Assembly (NCBI GenBank): GCA_949130495.1
Contig: OX422222.1
Span: forward strand, 272,232,109 to 272,296,108
DNA: 64,000 nucleotides
Direction: 5' to 3'
Origin: Sambucus nigra
Lineage: Eukaryota; Streptophyta; Magnoliopsida; Dipsacales; Adoxaceae
This document shows, one piece after another, positions 50,744 to 62,433 of this stretch; position 1 is the stretch's first letter; every line of letters starts with the position of its first letter. The notes under the pieces are model-generated. The model was not told the origin of the DNA, did no database searches, and saw only the letters and a program-made list of their open reading frames with translations. A program made the translations under genes and the position numbers.

Positions 50744-50755
50744 TGGTATCAGAGC
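50744..50755 (+). other. Primer-binding site of the chromovirus
   Basis: TGGTATCAGAGC, complementary to the 3' end of plant initiator tRNA-Met, two bases after the 5' LTR. Confidence 0.9.
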
Positions 50756-50925
50756 ATCAGGTTCTAGTGTCCTTTAGGATCTGAACGACTTATTATGTTT
50801 TCCGCTGAGCTTTCTTTGATATAGAGCCCTATATTTTAGGACTGTTGTACTCTTTTGTATATGCTACGTTCTTCAGCTATTTTAAGTTTATAACTACGAA
50901 CTTATAAACTTCATTCTTATTTCAG

Positions 50926-52170
50926 ATGCCTCCACGACGTGCACAACGGGTTCCCAAGGATGCAACGCCAGAACCATAGCCCGCACCAGTTCAGGGCACG
51001 ATGAATGCCGCCGAGGTTACAGCCATTGTGGCCCAGGCGATAAATGCCGCACTTGCCGTAGTTCAGCAGGCACCGCCTCAAGCGTCGATAGCCGCGCCAG
51101 TTCAGGCACATGCATTCCCGTCTGCTTGGGAATGTGTTCGTGATGCTTTCCAGAAAGCACACCCTCCGGAGTTCGCAGGTAGCTCCGATGTGGTAGTTTC
51201 GAGTCAGTGGAGGAAGGACATTCAGCGGCACTTGAGGATGTACGAGTGCACTGAGGTTCAGAAGCAGATACTAGCTACCTTTAAGCTAGTGGGGTCTGCA
51301 CTGCAGTGGTGGGAGTCTATTACCACCGTGGAGGAGAGAGACACTCTCACTATTCAGGAGTTCTAGGTGCGGTTTGACCGCAAGTATTTTCCGTCAGCTG
51401 TTCACACGGAGATGAGGAGGAAGTTGATGAGACTCAAGCAGGAGGGTAAGACTGTGGCCGAGTATGAGGCCGAATTCAATGATCTTCTGAACATTGTTCG
51501 GGATGAGATACCGAAAGAGGAGAAGAAGATACAGAAATTTACGGACGGGTTGACGTGGAGAATTCGTCAGCACTTGTTAGGGAACCTATCGTTGGCCACT
51601 TATTCTGATGTGGTTAACGCTGCACTGTTACACTGCCACGATCATCGCTTTCACATGGCTGAGGGTAAGCGATCGGGAAAGTCCAGCCATCAGGGCAGAA
51701 CTGGAGGGAATGGTGCCAGTGGGGCACAATCTGTTCAGGGGCAGAGACAGGGCGACCAGGGTTCCCAGCAGGGGGATAACAAGAGGTTCAGGTCGGGAAA
51801 TTTTAGGCACGGACAGGGAGGTTTTTGGTAGGGCCATCAGGGTCCGAACGGCCATCAGAACCAGTAGGGTCAGAATGGTCAACAGTAGTTTCAGCAGGGC
51901 CAGCAGGGCCAGTGGAGGAACGGTAACGGCCACCAGGGTCGGGGACAGCAGGGACAGAGAGGGGGGAACTTCCCGGGGAAGTGTTTCGTTTGTGGCAAGA
52001 CTGGCCATAAACGTCAGGACTGTCCTGATAGGGGCAGGGCCCCGCAGCAGCAGCAGGGTGCTCGACATGAGCCACAGAGGACACTTTTTCCACCTGCTCT
52101 CCCAGCTCCAGCCCAGGTGCCAGCACTTCCAGCCATTCCAGCAGTTCCTGTGCAGCATGGGCAGTTATAG
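50926..52170 (+). pseudogene. gag: Chromovirus gag with CCHC zinc knuckle, broken by TAG stops
   Basis: ATG at 50926 (MPPRRAQRVPKD) opens a single frame that would run into pol. The retrotransposon gag domain covers about 51120-51640, with FAGSSDVVVSSQWRKDI, ALQWWESI and YFPSAVHTEMRRKLMRLKQ. A Gln/Gly-rich linker follows, then the knuckle CFVCGKTGHKRQDC at 51982-52023 (CX2CX4HX4C), which binds the element's RNA. In-frame TAG stops lie at 50977, 51364, 51829, 51865, 51886 and 52168. Several sit where neighbouring repeats have CAG. The frame is otherwise intact, so decay is recent and by point change. The minus-strand and third-frame open stretches over this GC-rich part are shadows. Confidence 0.93.
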
Positions 52171-53990
52171 TATGGACGTGTCTATAACGTCCACCAGGTA
52201 GCGGCTCCACAGGCACCACCCGCGATTGAGGGTATGTTTCCTATCCATGGTACTATGGGTCGGGTTTTGTTTGATACGGGGGCAACACATTGTTTTATAG
52301 CTACACATTTTGCGAAAGCCTTAGGGTTGTTAATCACAGCTGAGAGCACAGTGACGTGTGTAGACTCACCATTAGGGAGTGGGTCGTTTATTTTCTTTAT
52401 ATGCCGGGGAGTGGGGGTAGAGATTGGTAGTCTGGTATTACCCGCAGACATGTTGGTATTCGATATGCATGTGCACGATGTGATTATCAGTATGGATTGG
52501 CTCGCTGATTATAGATCCATGATCGATTGCTTCGGTGGGAGCATTGTTTTTGCCATTCCGTGGCAAGAGATGTTTGTAGTGGCGATGCCTCGCCCAGAGG
52601 GAGGTTCGACCGCTCATTTGTACTACATAGAGGAGGATTCCTCTAAGGAGGTTGTGATTCCTTTAGATTCGATCCCAGTTGTTAGGGAGTATTCCGATGT
52701 GTTTCAGGAGATACCAGGCTTACCCCCCAGTTGAGAGATAGACTTTGTCATAAACTTATTACCAGATACGAGACCTATAGCACGCGCACCGTACCGTATG
52801 GCTCCAGCTGAGATGAGGGAGTTACGGGATCAGATTGAGCAGTTGTTGGGTCAGGGGTTTATACGGAGGAGTACTTCGCCGTGGGGTGCCCCTGTGTTGT
52901 TCGTGAAAAAGAGAGATGGTTCACTGAGATTGTGTGTGGACTACCGAGAGTTGAATAAGGTCACGATACGGAATAAGTATCCGTTGCTTCGAATCGATGA
53001 CTTATTCGACCAGTAGAGAGGAGCTTCATTCTTCTCAAAGATTGATTTTCGATCGGGATACCATCAGTTGCGTATCAGGGAAGAGGATGTCTAGAAGACT
53101 GTGTTCTTAACGAGATATGGTTCTTACGAGTTTTGGGTTACGCCTTTTGGTTTGACCAATGCTCCAGTCGTGTTTATGGACTTGATGAATAGGGTGTTCA
53201 GAGATTTCCTAGATCAGTTTGTCATTGTCTTCATTGATGATATTCCGGTTTACTCCCAGACAGAGGAGGAGCACGCCGAGCATTTGAGACAAGTTTTACA
53301 GACGCTGCGTCAGAACGAGCTGTATGCAAAGTATGAGAAGTGCGGGTTTTGGCTGAAGAAGGTCCAGTTTTTGGGGCACATTATTTCCGATCTGGGGATA
53401 TCTGTTGATCCAGGGAAGGTATCCGCGGTGAGGGAGTGGGGACAGCCCACGACGCCGACAGAGATCCATAGTTTCTTGGGTCTAGCAGGATACTACAGGA
53501 GGTTCATTCGGGGATTTTCGAAGATAGCGGGTCCTTTGACACATCTGACTCGTAAGGGTGTGCCGTTCATTTGGAGTGATGCCTGTCAGTTGGCATTCGA
53601 CGAGTTGAAGGACAAGTTGACCTCAGCACCTGTGTTAGCATTGCCGAGACCGGGAGTTGAGTATCTAGTTTACACCGATGCATCCTTACAAGGACTTGGA
53701 GGTGTATTGCAGCAGGAGAGTCAGGCCATAGCTTATGCTTCCCGTAAGCTTTAGCCTCACGAGAAGAATTACCCCACCCATGACTTGGAGTTGGCGGCAG
53801 TGGTATTTGCCCTACGGATTTGGAGACATTACCTGTTGGGGGAGAAGTTTCGATTGTTCACGGATCACAAGTCCCTACAGTACCTATTCACGCAGAAGGA
53901 GTTGAATCTGCGGCAGCGAAGGTGGCTTGAGTTTGTGAAGGACTATCAGTTTGATATCCAGTACCACCCGGGAAAGGCTAACGTGGTAGC
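52171..53990 (+). pseudogene. pol: Chromovirus pol, protease to RNase H
   Basis: Continues the gag frame. The aspartic protease has LFDTGATHCFIA at about 52267. The reverse transcriptase runs from about 52795 with [27 protein letters not shown] and the catalytic FIDDI, whose two aspartates are at 53236 and 53239. RNase H shows YTDAS (Asp codon at 53677) and [11 protein letters not shown]. In-frame stops: TGA 52732, TAG 53014, 53092 and 53752. These enzymes would mature the polyprotein and copy element RNA into DNA in virus-like particles. The length and order are normal for Ty3/gypsy. The active-site residues are still present. Confidence 0.94.
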
Positions 53991-55561
53991 AAACGCGTTG
54001 AGCCGTAGGCCAGTAGATGAGGTGGCAGGAGTGTGGAAGGCCAAGTGGAAGGAGTTGGGGCACCAGGATGCAGTGGATCGATCGTTCATGTCTGTGATGA
54101 CCGTTACACCTCAGATTATCACGAAGGTAGTAAGGGCACAGACAAATGACTCGTTCTGTCAGGACCAGATAGTTCGATTACTAGCAGAGGGAGCCGAGTC
54201 CTATACCGTTAGCTCAGACGGGGGATTACGCTTCAATGGGAGATTGGTAGTTTCGGAAGGGGAGGAATTGCGGCACGAGCTGATGGCAGAGTCGCACGGC
54301 TCACGGTTCGCGGTACATCCCAGTGGAGACAAAATGTACCAAGACATGAGACGACAGTATTGGTGGAGCGGGATGAAGAGAGATATTGCCATGTTTGTTT
54401 TAAAATGCGCCACTTATCAGCTAGTAAAAGTGGATCATCAAAGATCGGCAGGACTTCTACAGCCGTTGGAGGTCCCGATGTGGATGTGGGAGAGCATCTC
54501 CATGGACTTTATCACGGGGTTGCCTACGTCACAGAGGGGTCACGACTCCATTTGGGTAATTGTGGTCAGGTTGACCAAAGTCGCTCATTTTCTACGCGTA
54601 AGGACAGACTACACTACGGGACAGTATGCCCAGCTCTTTATTGCTGAGATAGTGAGACTTCACGGTGTGCCCCTAAATATCGTGTCTGACCGAGACAAGA
54701 TATTTGTTTCACGGTTTTGGGAAAGTTTTCAGGAGGCCATGGGCACGGAGTTGCAGTTGAGTACGGCGTATCACCCGCAGACCGATGGGCAGATCGAACG
54801 TACAAACCAGATGTTGGAGGACATGCTACGTATGAGTATCATTGATTTCGGGGGTGGATGGGAGTAGTATCTTCCACTGGTGGAGTTTGCTTACAATAAC
54901 TCCTACCAGTTCACCATTGGCATGGCTCCATTTGAGGCGTTGTACGGTAGACCTTGTCGTTCCCCAGTATGTTGGTTGGAAGTGGGGGATAACAAACTGC
55001 TTGGGCCGGAAGTGATTCAGGATACTTCGGCGAGGATAGAATTGATTCGGAGTCGCATTCGGGTAGCTCAGGATCGGCAGAAGAGCTATGCTGATGCGAA
55101 GAGGTTCTTCAGGGAGTTCCAAGTGGGGGACCAAGTTTTGCTCAGAATATCTCCTATGAAGGGGATTATACATTTCGAGAAGAAAAGGGAAGTTAGCACC
55201 GAGATATGTGGAACCATTTCTTATTATTGAGCGGATTGGACCGGTTGCGTATAGGCTTGGGTTACCGGAGCATTTGCATCGGATTCACGATGTATTTCAT
55301 ATTTCCTCGCTAAGGAAATATCTTAGAGACGATTTGGCTCATTCTCATATTGCCTTGGAGGACATCGATCTCCAACCTGATAGCTCCTATGAGGAGGGGC
55401 CGATTGCTTTTTTGGACCGAAGTGAGCGAAAACTGCGGTCAAAGATAGTTCCGTTAGTACGTGTTCAGTGGCGACATCATAATGTCGAGGAGTCCACATG
55501 GGAGCGCGAGGATGAGATGCAAGAACGTTATCCAGAGTTGTTCTTACCAGGTACTTTCTAG
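53991..55561 (+). pseudogene. pol: Chromovirus pol, integrase and C-terminal chromodomain
   Basis: The integrase follows RNase H. Its zinc-binding part keeps an H but one of the paired cysteines reads Y (CATYQ near 54409). The catalytic triad is visible: Asp codon 54505 (SMDFITG), Asp 54688 (VSDRDK) and Glu 54796 (GQIERTN); the last two are 35 residues apart, the DD35E spacing. TAG at 54865 and a frameshift in an A run near 55180 break the frame. The C-terminus (about 55391-55553) has RVQWRHHNVEESTWEREDEM, the chromodomain-like tail that steers chromovirus insertion to particular chromatin. The stop is at 55559. Confidence 0.94.
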
Positions 55562-55590
55562 TTCCGAATTTCGGGACGAAATTCAGTTAT

Positions 55591-55603
55591 TAGGGGGGGA
55601 GTA
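55591..55603 (+). other. Polypurine tract of the chromovirus
   Basis: TAGGGGGGGAGTA directly precedes the 3' LTR start TGTAATACCCC. It primes plus-strand DNA synthesis in this family. Confidence 0.85.
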
Positions 55604-58514
55604 TGTAATACCCCGTATTTTTGTGATATTTATTTATGGGATTAATTGAATTAAATGCGTATTAATTAGAAATTAATCTGGATTAAAATACTAGCGAGAT
55701 TCGAGTTGGTATTTGATTATAATGTGCATATATGATTATATATGAATATTGAATTATGAAATTTGTCGTGAGATGAAATACGACAATTTGGAAATTTTAT
55801 TGAGACGCGTGTGACAGTCGCGTCATGGAATATAATTATGATAATTAAAAAGTGAATTTTATTTCTATAAACCGTATGGTCATTTTGAGTGCGCCAACGC
55901 ATCCGGAAGGGTCGAAATAGTCATAAAACACTAGCCGGGGGTTTAGTTTGGGTCTCGGGGCATTTTTAGGCCATGCCGGCAACGTATAAGGGTGGATTGG
56001 TAATTTTGGATTTTTGGGAATTAAAACCTACGAAAATTGGGAATTAAAAAGCTGACTTGGTAATTTCCCACTAAACCCACTAACCACATCTTAAGACTTA
56101 TTGGATTACGGGGCTTATTAGAATTGTTCCAAATTCCTAAGGCAAACCCTAGCCACCTTTAGCACTTGGAAGAAGAAGGCTTGTAGAGAGAGAGATAGAA
56201 GGATTCTGCAGAGAGAGAGAGAATACTCCATCAAATCGACATCAAAATCAGAGATTCAAATAAGGCAAGTGGTTTAATTTCGTTATTTTACAAAGAATGC
56301 TTCTTCCATGCGTAGGGAATTGACAGAATTTGTATTGTTCTTGGGAGTTGGATAAAAACCCATCATTTGGAATTAGAACTTGTATTTTGATGAGGAATTG
56401 CATGTAGAACTATATGTAGGTGATTAATCTGATGATATGATAATTTGCGTGAAACAAAAAAGGATTTAATTAGACTCTTGGATGATTTATAAACTCTAGG
56501 GTTCGTGTTCGTAAAATTGGGGGAAATATGAGGAGATTTGATAATTGAATAAGGTTAGAATGAATTAACCCCACAAATCATGTTAGTATATGACCTAAAA
56601 ATGTGTAGGGATGATTGGTGGCTTTGAACATTCGTTGGAGTAATGTTTGGATGAGTTTTGAGGTGTAGAGAAATTTGAAAAACGAGTAAAGGAATTTCTG
56701 GGCTCGAATCTGGCCACTCGTTAGAAGACCTGCCCAGGTCGTTCGAACGAGCTCGTTTGAACGAGCTTCTAACGAGTTGACAGTTTGGGTTCTAACGAGA
56801 GGGATGTTCGTTCGAAGACTTTCGTTCGAACGAGATCTCGTTAGAAGGCCCAGTTCGTTCGAACGAGACTTCTAACGAGCTGACAGTTTGGGCTTTTTAG
56901 CCTGTTTTGATCCCAAGTGTCCCGTAACCTTGGTTATATGTAGAGATAACACTTCCTTGTTGATTGATTGATATAGTAGGGACATTTGAGGTATAATGAG
57001 GAGTAAAACCTAGAAGTGTAGTTTGAACCTAAAGGGAATTATGACTTAGGACGCGAGTGCCTATGCGATGCGATGCGATGCGAGAACATTTAACGGCCTA
57101 AATAATTATATTAATCGGGAACATATAAATTGTGTAGCATTATATGTCGGTACGGATGAGAAGGGTACTACCAATATACTATGGTGATTACTAAGATGTG
57201 TGCATACTTAGTATATGTATTGCTTTTATGTGTATGACATACCTACCATACTTGCTATCACGGGAGGTTTACGTTCGCTTAGGGCCCTCTAATCCTTGTG
57301 TTGCCCAGATAGACTGGTACCTTGATGAACATAGGTAAGAGAAGGACTTATTGGGATGTTAATAAGTCTGCTGATCGTGGGAGCGCAGGTATGTGCGTAA
57401 CCCATGTGATGTGACTGTTTTCGCCTCTATTATTTGTGATGTGGTTATCTGAGAACGATTTCTGAGAGATTCGGAATGTGTGATCCTTATGTACGTGATG
57501 TACCGGGATGGATAGCAGAGTATGTGTGCACCGCAGCTAGTCTCGGGGTGCTTGTATTGTATATTTATGACGTGAATAATATACACTTAATTAATGGGAA
57601 CTTTCATGTTATTATTGTGAATATAATTATGGTAATGTTTTGAGAAAACATAACGGGTTAATTGATAGTGAATTGTTTTACTTATTGAGAATCCGAGTGT
57701 ATGTAAAGCCCTCTATTTAATTGATAACGCTAGAATGTAATTTGGGAATCGAGTAGTAAGGGGTAGAATGTATTACAGTTTGGGTTAAATGTGAATGTCA
57801 TTTAGATGGGTATGGTACGTTAGGAGTGCACATGTAGTCGAGAGGTGAGAATTTCATGTGAGTCCACGTCCTAACATGTATTTTGCATTTAATGTTTTAA
57901 ATGTTATTAAAACACTTGCTGTTTTTAAAATGATTTCCACTTTCGGGCTCTGACCCATTTGCTTTCAAATCTATTTTTGTAAAAACCATTTTAGGTGCCC
58001 AGCCACAAGGACACCATGCTTAGGATCCTCATTCAGGTGACGAGCTGTAGCTGTTTGTGGAAGTTACAGGACCTTGCTTGTAGACTCTTCTTCTATATTG
58101 ACTCTCTATTCAGCATTTATCAGTTGTAGGGCATGTCGCCCATTTCTTTAGAGACATTTCATTTATTTCAGTTATTCAGACTTTGGGCATGTAATTAATT
58201 CAGGATTCAGACTTGTTATTTTACTTTCAGTTGGGATTGTTGTGAGGAGTTTTTCCTCCGAACTTCTTATTATTAATTGTTGGTTATTTCATTACTTCGT
58301 TATGGTGAATGGATTATGTTGTTATTCCATTATTCTTTTATTGCATGTTAATCAGACTTAATTAAAATTTGGCAACTTACTTTTTAAATACTAGGTGGTT
58401 AGTAATTATTAAAAATGTTTTCGACAGTGATGCTATTAACTGAACCAACTTGGCATTTTGTATTGATTTAATAAAGGAGTAGCTACCCGGTATTTAATTT
58501 ATCGGGGTGTCACA
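55604..58514 (+). repeat. 3' LTR of the chromovirus, 2911 bp
   Basis: Starts TGTAATACCCCGTATTTTTG and ends GGGGTGTCACA. Collinear with the 5' LTR; differs by roughly 60 substitutions, a missing 30 bp in the palindrome tract and an extra GCGAT repeat near 57066. Confidence 0.93.
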
Positions 58515-58519
58515 CCGGT

Positions 58520-60237
58520 GCGCCATGTATTGGATGTGATGCATGCAGAGAAGAACGTCACTGAACATATTGTGGGCACTTGCCTTGTGGGAGTCATTCA
58601 AAGGATGAAGAAAATGCACGAAAATACCTTAAATCGTTGAAACTTAAGCCACAACTATGGTCGAAAGAAGATAGTAGGGGAATGACAATAATTCCCCCTG
58701 GTGTGTTTAGTTTTAAGAGTGGGGAAAGGAAGGTTCTTCTATACACAATATATAATTTGAAGGGTCCATCTAATTTTTCTTCCAATTTGCAATGGATTGT
58801 AAATTATGCTACTCACGATTTACATAAGTGTAAGTACCATGATTGGCATGTGATCATGCAATTGGTTCCTCTATTGTTTAAGCACTATTTCTCCAAGCAC
58901 AAGGATTTGCAGAGGGCTATTATGCAAATTAGTATTACCTTCTCACTTTTGTGTGAGAAGGTAGTCAATCGAGAACACATAGTGGCCACAAAATTGGCGG
59001 TAACTGAAGCGATTTGTGTGTTGGAAAAGTACTTTCCCCCAATATTCTTTGACATAAGTGTTCACTTGTTGGTACAACTATGCGATGAGGCACTTCTTTA
59101 TGGTCCAGTTAGATATCGGTGGATGTATCCGTTTGAAAGATTGATGAAAGTTTTTAAATATTACGTCAAGAATACATGATACATTGTAGGATCAATTGCA
59201 TAGGAATACATCATCGTGGAGTCATCAATCTATACTCAAGAATATATGCCTGACTCGACCAGCGTTGATGACATTGATGATTTCGTTGATGATGGTGGTC
59301 ATTTGATTGGAAAACTAGTGAAATTAACGAGTTTGCAACATGAACAAGCATCTTGTTATCTATTTGACACACATGAAGATGTCGCAGAATGGAAAAAGTA
59401 AGTTTAAATTATTTTAAGTTTTACATTATTTTAGAATATTTTAGATTATTTTATACATGATTAATTTTGTAGTATGTAGAAAATATGAAGCCTGCGAGAA
59501 CAATAAAAGATGAAAAATAATGGTACAATCTGAGAGCAAATTTAGGCCGTGGTTGTCACAAGAGGTAATCATAATGAAAATGTTCGTTATATAACGTAAC
59601 ATTACACTCAAACTTTACAACTAACCTAATTAATTTATATATATTCTCGGCTCTTAAAGACGGGTGATGCGACATCAAGGTTTGCTCATCTAGCCACTGG
59701 ACCTTTGTTCATGGCACAAGAGTACAAAAAGTATCGATATAACGGTTACGTATTCGGCGTAAAAGTGTACGAGAAAAGTACAAATGTATAAAACTCGGGC
59801 ATTTCATATAAGGATCTTACTTTCTTTCAAGCGAGTGCAAAAGATAAAAATCTCGTTGAAGCTGAAATGACTTACTATGGTGTAATTCGAAATATATTTG
59901 AATTGAATTATATAGGCTTCAAAGAGGTTGTATTTTACTGTGACTGGTAAGAGTTGAGGATAAAAATGCTTGTAAAGTTGATCCTGGCACCAATTTGATC
60001 ATGATTGACTTGTCCAAATTGAAGAGCAATGACCACGTGAGTGATGAGCCGTTTGTTTGTGCATCTCAAAAGGCCAACCAAGTGTTTTACTCGGAGTATA
60101 TCAACAACGAGCCGTGGTCAATTGTCCTACATGCGCCAAAGCGTCTAAATAATAGTTTGGATGAGTTGGATGCTCCTACCGAATATCAATCCATTTTTTA
60201 TGATAACCCGATTTTGAAACAATTTTTCAATTTGTAA
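58520..60237 (+). pseudogene. CACTA TnpD-like transposase, 3' part (DUF4218 and DUF4216)
   Basis: Directly after the target duplication the frame resumes as RHVLDVMHAEKNVTEHIVG, the conserved continuation of LPYWKNDPV on the left side. A frameshift near 58595 leads into an open stretch to 59179 with DWHVIMQLVPLL, LEKYFPPIFFDISVHLLVQL and RYRWMYPFERLMKVFK, the DUF4218 region. After two interruptions an acidic exon ends at EWKK with a GT donor at 59400. Further right, YYGVIRNIFELNYIG and VVFYCDW (59870-59950) mark DUF4216. The last open stretch (59995-60237) with PFVCASQKANQVFY is the usual C-terminal end. Several stops and frameshifts remain. Confidence 0.87.
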
Positions 60238-60356
60238 TAAATATTCCAATTTGTACTTTATCAATCCATTTTTAATGCTTTTAATTGATTTGCACTTTAT
60301 CATTTTTACTCTTTTTATATTTATCTCTTTTCTTTGTATATGTATGTGTGTGTGTT

Positions 60357-60425
60357 GGGGGGGGGGGGGGGGGGATGTGTGTGTAGTGTGCGTGTGTGTG
60401 GGCAGTAGGGGTGGGGGTGGGGATG
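60357..60425 (+). repeat. Poly-G run and TG/G-rich tract
   Basis: 18 G at 60357-60374, then TG repeats and GGGGTGGGGGTGGGGA. Similar in make-up to the tract at 44757-45083 in the same CACTA element. It lies between the two CACTA genes. Confidence 0.9.
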
Positions 60426-60600
60426 TTTCGAATTTTTAGTAATTGTACATATTGTGAGTTCGATGTTGTTGTTTGGTAATTCAGAATTGAGGTGTTAAAC
60501 AGTAATAATTCATTTGAATTTGTAGTAATTGTACATATTTTCATGTCTTCTTCTAATTCATTTCGATTTGTACTAATAACAACATTTTTTTTTATAGAAA

Positions 60601-62142
60601 ATGTCTCCTTAAGGTATTAAGGCAAGGATGATGATGATGATTATGATGATGTCATCTGGGCTTAGTGGTAGCGGAGGCGATGAGGGCTCCTCGGCCCTTA
60701 GGCTCCCAAAATGGGGCAAACTGGGGATGACCATCGAGAATAAGACGGGTCTATTAGTGAAATCCCTCGCTTTGGTAAAGACTATCTTCAGCCCAGGGTA
60801 CACTAGTTAGAGGGAGGTGCTAAATGAGATCAAGTTAGCTATTTGGGTGGCACTACAGATAATGTATTTATATTTATATTTATATGAATATTTCAATTTC
60901 AATTTCGATTTCAATTTCAATTTAATTTAATATTTATATTTATATTTATTTGCAACTAACATTGCATTTGTTGGACAGGAACAATTCAGCCTGGACTCAA
61001 AACTACGGGATTCCGTCTTGGAGTAGTTGAGGGAGCAACACAAGATGTGGAAGAAAAACATGCGGCCCGAGACTCCGTTATCCGAATGCATGACTCCGTC
61101 CTGCTGAAGGAGCCGATCTCATTGGCACAATGGCAAAAGTTTATTGACAATGAGATCGGGGAGCGACAATTGACATCTCGCCAATTGGGAAGGGAAAATC
61201 GAGCAAAAAAGACGGACGTGCACTACTCCGGCCGGACGTCTTACGCCGAGGTGGCTCATACAATGATGGTAAGATCTAAGTTTTCTATAATTACAAAAAT
61301 ATGTTATTCTGCATTATTTTACTTTGCGGGGCAAATACTAATTTTGCATTATTTTATTTCAGGTGACGGGGAGTGGCCCTCGGGGTATGCTACATATGCT
61401 CGATACTTATGTGGCTATTTATACGAAGAAGGGGAAGGATAAGGAGGTGTCCTCGATTGTCGCGTCCATGATTACAAGTAAAATGACAGTTTACTTTTTG
61501 TTAATTACGTTATAATTTTTTTATTTACTTATTTAACTAATCATGTGCTTTTTGTCGTTTCAGGCAAAGCTTAAGGAAGTGCATGAGTCGCAGTCTGATG
61601 CCGACAAGGCATTTTTGTCCACAGACACACTCAGCCAAGTGCTTGGCGCTGATCACAAGGGGAGGACAAGGGGGGTGAGCTCGCGGGTGGCCAAATCTAG
61701 GATCGGATTGGAGACAAACAACACCGGGTTGGTTCGAATGGTGGACTCGTATGATGCAAAACTGTCCCGTTTGGAGGCGATGGTCCAAGATATGTTATCA
61801 TCCATGAATTGTTCGTTGGGCAAAAATCGTAAGGGGAAAGGGAAAGAGAAGGTGGTGGAGGAGGAGGAGGACGAGGAGGTGGACCTCACTGCTTCATCGC
61901 TGACACGTGCGGACTCTGATGATCCAGTCCCCTATTTGGCTCCCTTCGACCAATCGATGTCGACACTTGGTTGTCCGAGCGTGTTTATACAAGACATATT
62001 TGATGGCCAGCGAATAGGGCGGGGGTTGAGGAACTCGAATGCCGTCCAGGGTATGCCAGTTCATGGACGTTTGCTTCAAGACATCGAGGCCAAGGTGCTC
62101 ATCACGCATGTGATACTCGAAAAGGAGAACTACCCATTGTAG
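60601..62142 (+). pseudogene. CACTA second gene, TnpA-like (plant transposase Ptta/En/Spm type)
   Basis: Probable exons: about 60601-60850, 60979-61268, 61363-61477 and 61564-62142, judged from GT/AG borders (GTAAG at 61269, CAG at 61361 and 61563). Exon 2 has ISLAQWQKFIDNE and GRENRAKKTDVHYSGRTSYA, resembling the W..F, KNR.NR and H..G..S pattern of Ptta/En/Spm transposase. Exon 4 has LGADHKGRTRGVSSRVAKS, a coiled-coil-like LSRLEAMVQDM, a basic/acidic stretch and an end at NYPL. In-frame stops lie in exon 1 (TAA 60612, TAG 60807), and the exon 3-4 join shifts frame, so it is probably broken. Its kin bind the subterminal repeats. Confidence 0.65.
60840..60960. repeat. TTTATA / TTTCAA hexamer repeats
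   Basis: Two blocks of (TATATT)n flank a (TTTCAA)n block in a probable intron of the CACTA second gene. Confidence 0.8.
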
Positions 62143-62433
62143 TTGCACGAACAATGTGGCACGATGCATATTGTTGGGTGTATCAATTCGTATATCGTGT
62201 GGCCTACTCACCTCCTCAGACCCACCCTAGACATGTAGTGACATTATTTGAATTGAATTATTTTAAGTTGTTACATTTGAATTATATTTGGATTATATCG
62301 TGATGCATATTGTGAATGTATATTTGCATTATCTCTATTTTATTTGGATATATGATGTTTGAACATGTACAACGTTGTTATAATAGGCAGTGGCCATACT
62401 ACCCAACATATTTTTTTTCAATTCTGCCCAGAA

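Larger units (their letters stand above)
47811..58514 (+). mobile_element. Complete Ty3/gypsy chromovirus (Tekay-like), TSD CCGGT
   Basis: Two LTRs (47811-50741, 55604-58514), a tRNA-iMet primer site, gag with zinc knuckle, pol in the order protease, reverse transcriptase, RNase H, integrase and C-terminal chromodomain-like region, and a polypurine tract. CCGGT at 47806-47810 and 58515-58519 is the 5-bp target duplication. Domain order and the chromodomain place it among chromoviruses; the Tekay clade is inferred from LTR size and the iMet primer. About 2% LTR difference by eye marks a recent insertion. Eleven in-frame stops and a frameshift disable gag-pol. Confidence 0.95.

Noticed and set aside
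51608..52219. Three long frames overlapping gag in other phases
   Set aside because: The GC-rich, stop-poor gag linker gives shadow frames; the domain evidence (zinc knuckle, protease) is only in the gag-pol frame.
60609..60810. Opposed short frames at the start of the CACTA second gene
   Set aside because: The minus-strand one (poly-Ile) is the complement of an ATG/ATT repeat; only the plus-strand part fits exon 1 of the TnpA-like gene.
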